From assembly GCA_036971475.1 (NCBI GenBank), contig JBAIZL010000002.1:21763567-21827566 (forward strand): DNA of 64,000 nt. The letters are read 5' to 3'. Below are positions 52,001 to 60,751 of this stretch, one piece after another (positions within the stretch are counted from its first letter, which is position 1; each line of letters begins with the position of its first letter). The translations under genes were made by a program, and so were the position numbers. Source of the DNA: Prosapia bicincta. Its lineage: Eukaryota; Arthropoda; Insecta; Hemiptera; Cercopidae. Below the pieces are notes generated by a model, which was not told the origin of the DNA, searched no databases, and worked only from the letters and a program-made list of their open reading frames with translations.

Positions 52001-55000
52001 TGTACTAGCTCGTAATAGGAAAATAAACTACAACTAGGAATTGGACCTCTATCAGCGTTCATCAATAAATTTCCCTTAATTGTAGCAATGAATTTACTTT
52101 CATAACTATTAAGCAACTTTTTGGAGAACACCATTTTTCCCATCTTAACCATTTGGCTCCCAAATCAACTTGTATTTTATTTTAATTTCTGTTGATTGTC
52201 AGCTGTTTTTATTGTATTAATTTCCGTGCTATTAAATACAGACCTATCTGTATTTGCAATCTTGTTGAAGTTCTCATCGGTTAATAATAGACAATTTGAC
52301 TCAAAAATTATTTCTAAAATGTTCAAAAATAATAGTTGAAGATTATCATAGTTATTTTAGAATTTATTACTTTTTTTAGAAAATTTCGAGGAAACTTCCT
52401 TCATGCCAAGATAACGTTTGTATAGCTGTACGTGACAATGGCTCTATCTATTCTGTCGGCTGCAGATCCTATACACTACTGTTAGATTCTAGGACATTGC
52501 AGGCTGTCAAGAAAATATCCTCACGCTATAGTGGATGTGGTAATTATTCGTATGGTTGCTTGTTGTAATCATCTTGAATTCATTGAATTAATCCCAAGTA
52601 ATTATTGCGTGAATGAAGACTTTAAACTTACTTCCTGATGCGCTTCGAAACAATTGTTCCATTGACAAAGTCAACCCACTTCGAAGCGTGTCAGCAAGTA
52701 AGTTGAAAGTTTTTACTCAGTTACTCAATAATTACTTTTAAATTATTCATAGAGTATCTATGTTACTGAGTTAGTTCTAAGTTATTTTCTCCTAATGAGT
52801 CTTAATTTTAATTTGTTTTCTTTCTATTTAATACTCAATGTTTTATTTGAGTAGGTTTTAGCTTTCAGTAGGTGCTCTGTATTTTATCATGATGTCAAGA
52901 TGTTTTGCAGAATACAGTGCTAATTCTGCATAAAAACTAGGTCCAAGGTAGTCACTAAACCAGGAAAAATCATGGAATTATTTCATTAAACAGTTTTTAG
53001 CAGGGGTGCAGAATATGTCCGATCCGGTGATCTAGGACTGGGGGAAATCTGAGGGATATTCTTGGGTTTCTGGGAAAAATATAGTTTACGCATTTTTTAA
53101 AAATAATTTCTTTCCTTAATAAGAAGAATTTAAAAAGTTTCTGAATAAAAGAAAATTAAAAAGGTACTAAAACTCGTTAAACAAACGGACCAATAGGTTA
53201 GGATTTATATTAGTTGTCTTTTATTATTTTCTTTCAGCTACAGTAGTGTATTTTGTTCTTGATTCGGCAGCACGGAGCAGCTTATATTCACACGGATGAA
53301 AGATTGTGATCTGACGCTGCAAAAACTAATGTGTTCCTCACATTAGGCGGTGTATTACGGATATTTCGTATCGTAATAAAAGAAGAGATTTAGTGCATAT
53401 TAATCACATTAGTTCTTATTTGTTTGTTTAGTAGCCTCCCTGACTTAAAGAGGCTGAAGAAATCGTAAGACCAAAACGTTTCCTCCAAGTGTAAGTTAAC
53501 AATTTAACAACCTTTAGTTAACAAAAAGTCTGGTTATAGTAATATCAAAGTGTAATAAGTAATTAATAACAAGCATGAACTACAAATTCAAAAATTTTAA
53601 AAGACATTTTAATTGATCATCTGAAATCTAGTGCTCATAAATGATGTGACTTTTCGGGATCATTAAAAATTAAAGAAAAGAAACCAACGAAGAACATGAG
53701 CAATTTTTGGGAAAGCTTTGGCTAGGTAGGACAGGTTATATTAAAGAAGGTAAAGGGGAAAGTTTTTTGAAAGGCTGTTGAGTTTAAGTGATTTAAATAA
53801 TGATATTGGTGAACTTAACCATTCCTGGGAATTTTATAGAGAATTTAGAAGAAAAATATTTTTTACATGAAGTCAAAAATTATAGATTTTTCAAGTAACG
53901 GCAATCCTTCAACAAATCAACTACCTTTAGTGTCTATTGCAGTAGATATAATAACAAGACAACACAGGACTTTCCAAATTACTTGTCTGATTACTTCAGT
54001 TAGTGTACAGACATGTATAATCATTGACATATCTCCCTGTGGCACTTCTTACAACACCGATGCCCTTTCGAAAATCAAATCCGTCCTTGACAATTAGAAT
54101 TACAACTAAATGAAATGTTTTTTGATGGGCAATATTTTTACAATTTAGTTGCAAAATTTTCACTTCATTGGTAATAATATAGAAATTTCGTAATCTGGTT
54201 GGCCTTTATCTACATGTTCCATAACTTTCAGGGAAATTTGAAATATGCCTAAACGGGATTGGGGGAAATATTGAGGGTAAAACATATTCTGCACCCCTGG
54301 GTTTTTAGTAATGCAAAATTCAAAAAGAATGAAAATGCCAAAATGTTTGTAAGCAGATTCTCTTTTAAAGTAGCTATTTAAATTGTATTTGTTGTCCCAT
54401 AATGGGTGAAAGTGTAAACAGTACAGTAAAGGAGTAAGAGAAAGATTTTGTTGGGCAAAATCTTAGCGTTCATTAAGGTTGAATATGTTTAACAAGAATA
54501 GTGAAGACAGCTGGAGTATAAAGATGGTTTTAAACTGTAGCTACACTTATAAAGTATATTGAGCAAGAAATCTACTTGAATTTTTATAAGATTCTTTGGT
54601 AATGTACTTTTATATCACCAGGTATGTGTGTGTGTGTGTGTGTGAATTTGTGCTAGTTGTGGCAAAGCTTATTTGAGATGTTTTGGATTAGGTATGAGAC
54701 TGACAGATTTACATTGGTAATAACCCAGTTTGTTTTCGTTACATAAACACACATAAACAAACTGAAATAAAGATGCATGTTGTAATCATATTGAATTTAC
54801 TGATTAAATTGTAATTATTGCGCAACTGAGTGAAAAATTTGAACTTACTTGCTGACCAGTTTGGAAGCAATCGTTTCATTGACGAACCCGACAAGCTACT
54901 GCTAATGATCGTTTAAGGTTGCAGGAATGATTTATGAAAAAAAATTTGAAATTTCCAAACATCACACAACATAAAAGCAATATATCTTAAAGGACCACAC

Positions 55001-56598
55001 ACACTTTAAACCTAATCCCCTATTCCAACCGCTTATCCCGAACCTTCCTCCACACTCGTACATCATATGGTTATAACCTTGAGCGATCGTCAGCAGTAGT
55101 GGTCGGCTTAGTCAAATAAACTATTGTTTTCAAATGCATTAGCATGTAAGTTCAAAAGTTTTCACTCAGTTATGCAATATTTACTTATTAACTAGAATAT
55201 TTGTTTTATTCAGATGCACTTAATTCTTTATCAATCAGAAAGAAAGAACTGATGATTATCACATGTGGATAGTACACAATATCAAGAGTACAGTGGTACA
55301 ATATATTACAATGAAAATATTGGAAAGAACCCCAATACCACAAAAATAACATATAAAACAAGTTACTTAAGATTAAACCTTTATGTACATTTCGACGACC
55401 ATGTCATCATCATCATCATCAGAGGGTCTTATTACAAAATATAATCTAGCAAACAAGAAGTTACAAACTAGAGTGATGAAATCTATCCATATATTACAAT
55501 GAAAATATTGGAAAGAATCCCAATACCACAAAAATAACATATAAAACAAGTTACTTAAGATTAAACCCTTATGTACATTTCGACGACCATGTCATCATCA
55601 TCAGAGGGTCTTATTACAAAATTACAATCTAGCAAACAAGAAGTTACAAACTAGAGTGACGAAACCATCACTGTAGTTTGTAACTTTTTGTTTGCTAGAT
55701 TGTTATTTTGTAATAAGACCCTCTGATGATGATGACATGGTTGTCGAAATGTACATAAAGGTTTAATCTTAAGTCACCTGTTTTATTTGTTATTTTTGAT
55801 TATTTTTGCGGTATTGGGGTTCTTTCCAATATTTTCACTGTAATATATGGATAATTTTATCAAATGTTAAAGGTTGTGGTTCAGCCTTGATTAGACGTAT
55901 AGACGTTACAGATGTATTTTTTAACTTAAAAATGCAGTATACTCTTGATCGTCAGATACTCTTGATTTTATGTATGATTAGTGTAGCACTCCTATCTTCT
56001 CATTTCTGACAAATTAGAATCTATAAGACATGACTAGTAACAACACATTGACCTTTATGGTATTTTACAAAAAAAAGATTTAACAGATAATTTTTAGCAA
56101 ATAAATTGTCAGTAAACACAAAGTAAAGTTTGGTTAACATGAGAAAATAAGTAAATAAAAAAAAATATTAACAAATATTACTATAATTTAAAAAATTGGA
56201 GAAAAATTTAGAAAAAATTAGAAAAAATATAGTGTTAAAATCTTTCAAAAATATGTTGCTCCCAGGGGCCATATCGGGGCAGGCACATGTTGCTAATTAA
56301 AGGGTTAGTAAAAAGATTTGCACAGAATTTTTGTTAAATTTTTACAATTTATTAATATCTACATATTTTTCAAAAGTTGTGTTCATGTAAAACTATATAT
56401 AGTTGAAAACTATATATTGAAAACTAATGTGTAATTTTTTATGCAGGAATCAGATCTGTTAGCTTTCAGGGAAATGTTCTAACAATAGGCACAGGTGTGG
56501 GTATGATCATGTTTTATGACTTGAGAGCAGGCAAATACCTGGAATCCAGTATTAACTCCAGTCGCACAGTTGTCCTAAAATCTTCAAGAGGTTATGTG
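39653..56598 (+). CDS. DCAF12: DCAF12, WD40 receptor of CUL4-DDB1 ubiquitin ligase (3' end beyond window)
   Basis: Exons 39653-40063, 43135-43350, 51230-51520, 52380-52539 and 56447-56598 join in frame (410 codons), all GT-AG. Matching family landmarks: [20 protein letters not shown] and GTKCHK, then [59 protein letters not shown] (WD40 strands), [41 protein letters not shown] and [20 protein letters not shown]. The N-terminus is basic and acidic, as in orthologues. Vertebrate DCAF12 is about 450 residues, so one last exon (about 50 codons) is missing to the right. It recruits substrates, including C-terminal degrons, to CUL4. Introns 1, 2 and 4 are full of transposons. Confidence 0.9.
40959..41345. 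repeat. Rearranged inverted-repeat MITE (relative of 4637-4884)
   Basis: Starts ATCAGCGACTACC and ends GGTAGTCGCTGAT. It has one left half and two right halves (about 41105-41200 and 41210-41345), each with CAGCAAGGTCAAATT. The second right half carries CAGGTTAGGTTAGGTTA at 41214-41230. It lies in DCAF12 intron 1. Confidence 0.6.
41463..42720 (-). pseudogene. Helitron (Pif1-like) helicase relic
   Basis: Read on the minus strand in order: IEDLCFVI and [40 protein letters not shown] (Walker A GGTGKT), [40 protein letters not shown] (Walker B region), then the late segment YKSIDTV...[18 protein letters not shown]. Stops and frameshifts separate the pieces. The order matches the helicase half of Helitron Rep-Hel proteins; the Rep nuclease is absent. 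It lies in DCAF12 intron 1. Confidence 0.8.
43135..43350 (+). CDS. DCAF12: DCAF12 exon 2
   Basis: Acceptor TTGTGTTTCAG, donor GGAGAG|GTAGGT, 72 codons. It encodes [17 protein letters not shown] ... [20 protein letters not shown] ... [13 protein letters not shown], among the best conserved parts of the family. Confidence 0.92.
43351..44230. other. DCAF12 intron 2, first part; nothing recognised
   Basis: AT-rich sequence without an element I can name. Confidence 0.3.
44253..44295 (-). ncRNA. Hammerhead-like motif (left end)
   Basis: Minus strand: AGACA (44295-44291) pairs with UGUCU (44257-44253). The core CUGAAGA is at 44290-44284. Helix II is UCAC/GUGA with loop CAUAUA. Then CAAAAACGUUC, with AACGUU as a palindromic helix III. 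G12 reads A, so it is probably inactive. Confidence 0.45.
44330..44640 (-). pseudogene. GIY-YIG endonuclease fragment of a Penelope-like element
   Basis: The minus-strand frame begins [20 protein letters not shown], then [20 protein letters not shown]: the GIY-YIG catalytic strands and following Arg/His. Stops and frameshifts interrupt the C-terminal remainder. It is a different family from the 8-11 kb element. Confidence 0.75.
44676..44721 (+). ncRNA. Hammerhead-like motif (right end, consensus CUGAUGA core)
   Basis: Helix I AGACA (44676-44680) pairs with UGUCU (44717-44721). The core CUGAUGA (44681-44687) is perfect. Helix II is AUCGC/GCGAU around CACAUA. Then CAAAAACGUUC with palindromic AACGUU. 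The changed G12 and two unpaired bases before helix II argue against full activity. Confidence 0.5.
44850..45480 (-). pseudogene. pogo/Tigger-like transposase relic
   Basis: Minus-strand pieces read [20 protein letters not shown] then [10 protein letters not shown] and ENLTLLQQ, which line up with the (C)FKxIKSLPVxYxxNKxAWM ... FxEWL ... KVLLFxDNC stretch of Tigger-type DDE transposases. Many stops and shifts. Low sequence quality but correct order. Confidence 0.4.
45999..47616. repeat. 760-bp repeat C (copy 1), split by a pogo MITE
   Basis: It matches 54714-56051 from TTGGTAATAA to CACATTGA. An inner palindrome (AAGTTTTCACTCAGTT arms with CAGCAAGTAAG-type ends) is centred on the MITE insertion. 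The two copies were hit by different elements: a pogo MITE here, a Penelope cluster in copy 2. Confidence 0.75.
46271..47128. mobile_element. pogo/Tigger-like MITE, 858 bp (intact copy)
   Basis: CAGTAAACTCCCGATTATCC at left and its inverse at right, flanked by TA duplicates. Same family as the element split by BEL at 28267-36582, opposite orientation. The equivalent position in the repeat at 54714 is uninterrupted, giving the empty site. Confidence 0.85.
48970..50010 (-). pseudogene. mariner transposase pseudogene
   Basis: Read on the minus strand: MSRRWVFEW then KRFKEGR (helix-turn-helix end), [81 protein letters not shown], a stop, then [20 protein letters not shown] and KEALKGIRF. This is the full mariner order. 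More than eight stops or shifts. The second catalytic Asp (HQDDAPAH) and YSPDLAP are visible; the first is lost. A TIR-like CTATAAAATAAGGACAC lies near 48975; I could not find its partner. It lies in DCAF12 intron 2. Confidence 0.85.
50280..51229. other. DCAF12 intron 2, last part, with dispersed repeat A copy
   Basis: 50660-50850 matches repeat A (AAGTCAATTCCTACTTAGG, TAACATAGCCTATG, ATAACATCAGCTGTT). Otherwise nothing recognised. Confidence 0.4.
51230..51520 (+). CDS. DCAF12: DCAF12 exon 3
   Basis: Acceptor TTTTTTCCAG, donor CAACAG|GTAAGA, 97 codons, phase 0 at both ends. It encodes [20 protein letters not shown] and [13 protein letters not shown], an acidic insert, then [20 protein letters not shown] and [13 protein letters not shown]: two WD40 blades. 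Confidence 0.92.
52380..52539 (+). CDS. DCAF12: DCAF12 exon 4
   Basis: Acceptor TTTTTTTAG, donor GATGTG|GTAATT, ending one base into Gly. It encodes [20 protein letters not shown] and [20 protein letters not shown], matching the KLPxCxxNVC region of DCAF12. Confidence 0.9.
52610..52745. repeat. Palindromic element (AGCAAGTAAG family), in DCAF12 intron 4
   Basis: AACTTACTTCCTGATGCGCTTCGAAACAA-type arm at left, mirrored by TTCGAAGCGTGTCAGCAAG at right. The right arm keeps CGAAGCGTGTC, the equivalent of GAA, helix III and GUC in hammerhead-like ends, without a clear core. Confidence 0.45.
53001..54299. mobile_element. hAT-like element, 1.3 kb
   Basis: Inverted ends CAGGGGTGCAGAATATGT, and GTTTTTAG on both sides (52993-53000 and 54301-54308), an 8-bp duplication typical of hAT, with one extra G at the right. 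No hAT transposase block found; the 76-codon frame at 53867 is not recognised. It contains the solo Penelope-like end at 53450. Confidence 0.65.
53450..53485 (+). ncRNA. Hammerhead-like motif in a solo Penelope-like end
   Basis: GAGG (53450-53453) pairs with CCUC (53482-53485). The core CUGAAGA (53454-53460) is intact, with a short helix II around GUAA, AACGUU (53475-53480) and U before cleavage. G12 reads C. The downstream tail (to about 53580) matches the 788-1034 element. Confidence 0.45.
54621..54645. repeat. (GT)n microsatellite
   Basis: About ten GT units in intron 4 of DCAF12. Confidence 0.8.
55374..55428 (-). ncRNA. Hammerhead-like motif with expanded TGA triplets
   Basis: Minus strand: CUGAUGA then extra UGA triplets before helix II GAC..GUC, GAA, palindromic AUGUACAU (helix III) and A. 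Here the triplet run has two more units than at 55562, pushing helix II away from the core. Confidence 0.45.
55562..55611 (-). ncRNA. Hammerhead-like motif (near canonical)
   Basis: Core CUGAUGA (minus 55604-55598), one extra U, helix II GAUGAC/GUCGUC around AUG, GAA and AUGUACAU. The flanking GACCCU and AGGGUUU-type strands can form helix I. Confidence 0.55.
55716..55764 (+). ncRNA. Hammerhead-like motif (near canonical, plus copy)
   Basis: Helix I AGACCCU with AAGGUUU (one mismatch and one wobble). Core CUGAUGA (55723-55729), one extra U, helix II GAUGAC/GUUGUC with a G-U pair, GAA (55746-55748), helix III AUGUACAU, and A before predicted cleavage. Confidence 0.55.
56447..56598 (+). CDS. 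DCAF12: DCAF12 exon 5
   Basis: Acceptor TTTTTTATGCAG, donor TATGTG|GTAAGA. It completes the split Gly and encodes [20 protein letters not shown] and [14 protein letters not shown]. Ends phase 0 at Val. The C-terminal exon was not found up to 64000. Confidence 0.9.
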
Positions 56599-57227
56599 GT
56601 AAGACATTTTTTTTCATTGTTAATTTTTAAAATTAATTTCGTAGCAGTTGAAAGCAAGTTTAGATATAATTTGATTAAGAAGTGCCCTGACCCATCAAAA
56701 CAATTAAATACCTGGTAATCATCAACAAAAGGGATGCAGTTAATGTTAATAGATTTACAAATTTCCTAAGGCAAATAACCATGTAATTTAGTTTTTTTTT
56801 TATTAATACTTTCTTGTTACTCACCTCACTTGTCTATTAGCTGCTTTATTGACTACACTTTCTTAAATGTATGTACAGTTGTACCTCCGTATCTACGGGT
56901 AATGGGACCCAAAATTACCACGGTAATATGAAACCGTGAATAATAAAGATGAATATTAACACACAAATATACATTCAGACATTAACAGTATACTGTAGTA
57001 CATTTACATAGATATGCGAATTACATAAGTACATTATATACTTTTTAATCTTAAAAATATTACAGACAAGTACGTAAGTATTGTTATGTAAAGTAGGGCT
57101 ATTGTGATTATACTGTTTGTACTTACCATCACATGGTGTACAGTACTAACAACTGTACATATTTACAGTATTTCCTTTATATTAATTAAAACAACCTCTC
57201 ACCACAAATTCAACAAATTTTATTTTA

Positions 57228-57270
57228 ACCTTATGTACATTTCGACTACAAAGTAATCATCTTCAGAGGT
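57228..57270 (-). ncRNA. Hammerhead ribozyme candidate (best preserved)
   Basis: Minus strand: helix I ACCU (57270-57267) pairs with AGGU (57231-57228) directly at the core. CUGAAGA (57266-57260), one extra U, helix II GAUUAC/GUAGUC around UUU, GAA, helix III AUGUACAU (57240-57233, perfect palindrome), A at 57232 as the cleavage base. C3, G5, G8, A9, G12, A13 and A14 are all present. It is a minimal type I layout with a very short helix III. Confidence 0.7.
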
Positions 57271-57513
57271 ATTTTTACAAATAACTAACTTCAGAAAAAG
57301 AATTGGGATGAATTTTACAATAAAGTTATCATAGTTAATGAGCATAAATATATGAAGGAAACGGAAAAATTAGAAAGAAAATTAAATGGGTTGGGTAAAA
57401 ATAATTTTGATACAAATATGAAACCTAACCTAAAAAACGATGTAGAGTTAGTTAGGAATGAAACTAACATAAAATTTAAACCGATGGAATTAGAGTTAGT
57501 TATTTGTAAAAAT

Positions 57514-57556
57514 ACCTCTAAAGATGATTACTTTGTAGTCGAAATGTACATAAGGT
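57514..57556 (+). ncRNA. Hammerhead-like motif (right arm, G5 lost)
   Basis: Identical to the left arm except that the core reads CUAAAGA. ACCU (57514-57517) pairs with AGGU (57553-57556). Loss of G5 should inactivate it. Confidence 0.55.
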
Positions 57557-58734
57557 TAAAATAAAATTTGTTGAATTTGTGGTGAGAGGTTGTTTTAATT
57601 AATATAAACATTTACGCTACATTTGCTTTAAGTTGTTGTAGTATTTCCTTTGTACATACTAACAACAAACGTTTGTTAACAAATGTGATGACAATTATTT
57701 GACTTTGAAACTTATTTAATAGAGCTGTACAGAGAGTATGTATGAATAGTGCACTTCACAATTTATACATTAAAACTACAAAAAGAAGTTTCAAGTTGAA
57801 GTTAGGAACAAGAAACTTTTAGTCAGAAATATATTCATCATAAGTGGAAAAGACTCGGTGTTTGAAAAAGAGGAGTCTATTACATTTAGTGATGCTGACG
57901 ATTTTATTAGTACAGATGAATCAATAATTGGCATTTTTGTTTCTACTTGGAAAAACATTGTGATAGGAGGCTGTTATTTTTTCTTTACATTTCACTGAAG
58001 AAGCTGTGCGGTATCTGTAATCATTCGGGTAACTTTAATTTCGTATTCCGTAAGTGGGTTGTAATACATTATTTTTTCTTTAAAACTTCTGCAGTGAATA
58101 AGCTTCTGTAACCGCTAGAACAAGACAGAAGAGATTTCAGAGGAAAACAATAAGTCTATGGAAATCAATGATTCAACAATCAACAAACGAAATGCTATAG
58201 GTTACTGAATGTAAACAAAAAGGTACTGGATACAAGGGGAAAAACTGACTTAGACATGAGTGTTTACGAGCGGTTGAACATTAATTGTTCTTTGATTCTA
58301 AGAGTGACAGCATACCACGGGTAATTGGAACCGCTGATACCAATACAATGGATATGGAGTCACAACTGTATTGCTTTTATGAAGAATATCTCCCATAACT
58401 ATAATTATCCAAGTGTGGCTTCATGAAACATATTATAGGGTAGAAAAATACAAGACACTAAATATTGATAATGCTGTTTGATTATCTGCATTGCACATAT
58501 TTTGAAGAATAAAGCCATACTTTCTCGACTCCATCAACATATGTAAATGAAAGATTGATGAAATCTTGGTATCTCAGACAAAGAAATGACTAAATATTTA
58601 TTCATACTAATTAAATTACTTTTACAAAATATTATCTTCTTCAAAGATGTACGAAAACTTTCCACAGGAAATACAGAAAAACCTTTCATATCTAGATCAA
58701 TGTGGAAACAGCCAGATCTGGATAGCGAAAACTA

Positions 58735-59312
58735 TTGATATGGGAGGGGTTATGTAATGGTGTATGTTTGTACTACATAATTACAACCATTCCAAATGGT
58801 AGTATATGTATGTATGTTTAAAGTAAATAAGTTACACTTATTGAAGATTATAATTATATTTAAATAACAATATAGAACTATACATACAATTTGGTTATAT
58901 TGTCTTTGTGTACTGTTCTTTAACCCATTGCGGTTTAACGCTAGATCAGCTAGTCACGACAATTTATTAGTAGCGGGTAATAATAGTTGGTAACATGAAT
59001 GCCGTCATTGTTTGAATCATTTGTTTGCTTCAAGAGACTTTATTTTCTGATTTGTCTCACACAAGATTAGACTTCTGTCCTAAGGGATATTTATCGACTC
59101 TCTAAACTTACAGCATAAATAAAGATATTTATGGCCCATTGACCTTCTGTCAACATCTAAACATAATAGAACACTTCAGCAGTTTTCAAGTCAACTGGAG
59201 TGAGAAGTTCAGTGTACATTTTACTCGGTGTCGGTCAGTAGACACTCAAACAACTATTTTGGGTAATACCAATCTGTAGAACACTAGTGAACTGAACGAT
59301 AGGGAGACTAGA
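58735..59312. repeat. Dispersed repeat B (copy 2, inverted)
   Basis: Inverted match to 19495-20075, including GATATGGGAGGGGTTATG, TAAGTTACACTTATTGAAG and TATTTATGGCCCATTGA. No coding. Confidence 0.6.
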
Positions 59313-59344
59313 ACACAACTAGCTTAATCAGGAAATCCCATGGC

Positions 59345-59770
59345 GGTCCAGTTGTTTGTTTATAGTATTTATTGTTTAATTGGAAGTAGTTTTGGTTACA
59401 TATTTGTTAGATTAGTGTAATAATACTATTTATTGTATTTTCTTTCTTGTTATTGTGTATTAGTTTGTTTTGTATTATTTCTATGGTTTTTTCTATTGGA
59501 ATGTTAGGGTACATATTGATTATATCATAACTAATTATTTTTGTGTTACTGTTTGTTTCTGTGTTTTTCATTTTATTAATTAATCGTATCAGTTTTTTAT
59601 ATTGTATGTGTTATTCTCTCCATGTGTTGTTAGGACTCCCCATAGCATACCCATATCATCAGTCATGTCACAAATATATCTACAACACTTCGAACAAATA
59701 GTAATTAAACTTATAATAATACACACACATAACATTTTACTATGGACAAGATTTGTAGATCATATACTTG
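59345..59770. pseudogene. Penelope-like reverse transcriptase relic, head-to-head
   Basis: Minus strand (59630 to 59370): KIISYDIINMYPNIPIEKTI, a stop, then NQNYFQLNNKYY, matching the SFDI..LYTNIPI and QNYFTYNNTYY blocks of the 8-10 kb protein. Plus strand (59632-59770): ISSVMSQIYLQHFE and LLWTRFVDHILV, the GSPISSxLAxI..HxE and RYVDD blocks, with the second Asp lost. The two halves point apart. The LTR element at 59771 cuts the plus part. Confidence 0.65.
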
Positions 59771-60751
59771 TGTAACGTTCTAGCCTTAAGTTACAGTTCA
59801 GGCAAATTACTGTCTGTCTGTAACGCTCTTCATATCTTGAAGGTAGAACTAGGTTACTTTTAAAATACAAAGTTAAACCATTTAGACTAGCAGAGTCTCA
59901 TTAAATTCTTATTTAAAGGCTTATTAAGTTTAGATGTATGGGATTTGTGTGCTCGTTAAATAATTGCTCTTTTAAACTTTAATTAAAACAAATCAAACCA
60001 ATTTTATTTAGCCAAAAAAAATTATAATATTACAACCAAAATACACATTTCTTAGACATTTCGTTAGTTACTGATTAGTGAACATTTAATATTTGACTTG
60101 TGAGGAAATTTACGTATTAACAATCAATGGCTGAAATGGCTCTGTTTTAGAGTTTGCTTGCTTGTTCTTTTCATAATTAATTCTTACAATTTAAACTGAA
60201 AACAAATGCACCAAATAATGCATAAATTACATTTATGTACGTATTGAAAAATTTAAAGTTTATTAATTTTGTATTAAACTGTTTAAGCATTTAAATTTGT
60301 GATAGTTCACCAAAGTTTGAATTTGTTCACTTAGCTGTTTTAACAAGATGTAGCCTCGCATCCTTCTATTGGAAAAACCTTACAAGATTCCCTCGGTCAT
60401 GATTTTGAGAAAGGCTTCAGTAACTCAGCGTTCCATCTTCGTACTTGGCGACGTGCGCTGTCTTCTATATTATGATTACAAGAAATTAAAAAAATGACTG
60501 TTACATTAAAAATTGAAAACTAAACCTTTCCTCGCTCTTGGAAACGACCGTTGCCTTCTACATCCCGATTGTTAGAGGGTTAAATTTATCGTCGCAAGCA
60601 GGCCTCCTAGCTACCGCGCATCGGGTGTGCGCATATTACTGTAATTTTAGTTTTTAAACTCTTCCTACAGATGCCACTACCAACCAGAGATTTGATTTAA
60701 ATTAAAACAAATCACAATGTTTGATCTAGTTATATATTGTCACATTTTCGA
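59771..60751 (-). repeat. LTR-like direct repeat, left copy
   Basis: 981 bp, from TGTAACG to TTTTCGA. Contains GTTTGATCTAGTTATATATT near the end and a GC-richer block near 60540-60650. Confidence 0.7.

Larger units (their letters stand above)
55271..55850. mobile_element. Penelope-like termini: two tandem minus copies facing one plus copy
   Basis: The unit holds AATATTGGAAAGAA(C/T)CCCAATACC, CAAGTTACTTAAGATTAAAC, the motif CATTTCGACGACCATGTC and AATCTAGCAAACAAGAAGTT. Two units run left (55310-55470 and 55495-55660) and one inverted unit runs right (55675-55850). GGATA-type sequence on both sides suggests a short target duplication. No protein remains. Confidence 0.7.
54714..56051. repeat. 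760-bp repeat C (copy 2), split by a Penelope-like cluster
   Basis: Same family as 45999-47616. The inner palindrome is uninterrupted here (TTTGAACTTACTTGCTGACC ... CATGTAAGTTCAAAAG). The interruption is at 55271-55850, after GTGGATAG. It resumes with ATGGATAATTTTATCAAATG. Confidence 0.75.
57181..57602. mobile_element. Penelope-like inverted pair, 420 bp
   Basis: Arms of about 115 bp (ATTAATTAAAACAACCTCTC to AAATACCTCTGAAG) mirror each other closely. The centre encodes an unrecognised 70-codon frame (57352 on). Both ends carry hammerhead-like motifs, the left one essentially canonical. Confidence 0.75.
56876..58368. mobile_element. pogo/Tigger-like element, 1.5 kb, host of a Penelope palindrome
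   Basis: Ends TA|CAGTTGTACCTCCGTATC and the inverted GATATGGAGTCACAACTG|TA. The middle is interrupted by the palindrome at 57181-57602. No clear transposase domain; internal acidic frame pieces near 57880 (EESITFSDADDFI) could be a tail fragment. Confidence 0.55.

Noticed and set aside
57352..57564. 70-codon frame in the 57 kb palindrome as a gene
   Set aside because: It runs into the inverted terminus and translates the ribozyme motif; no domain.
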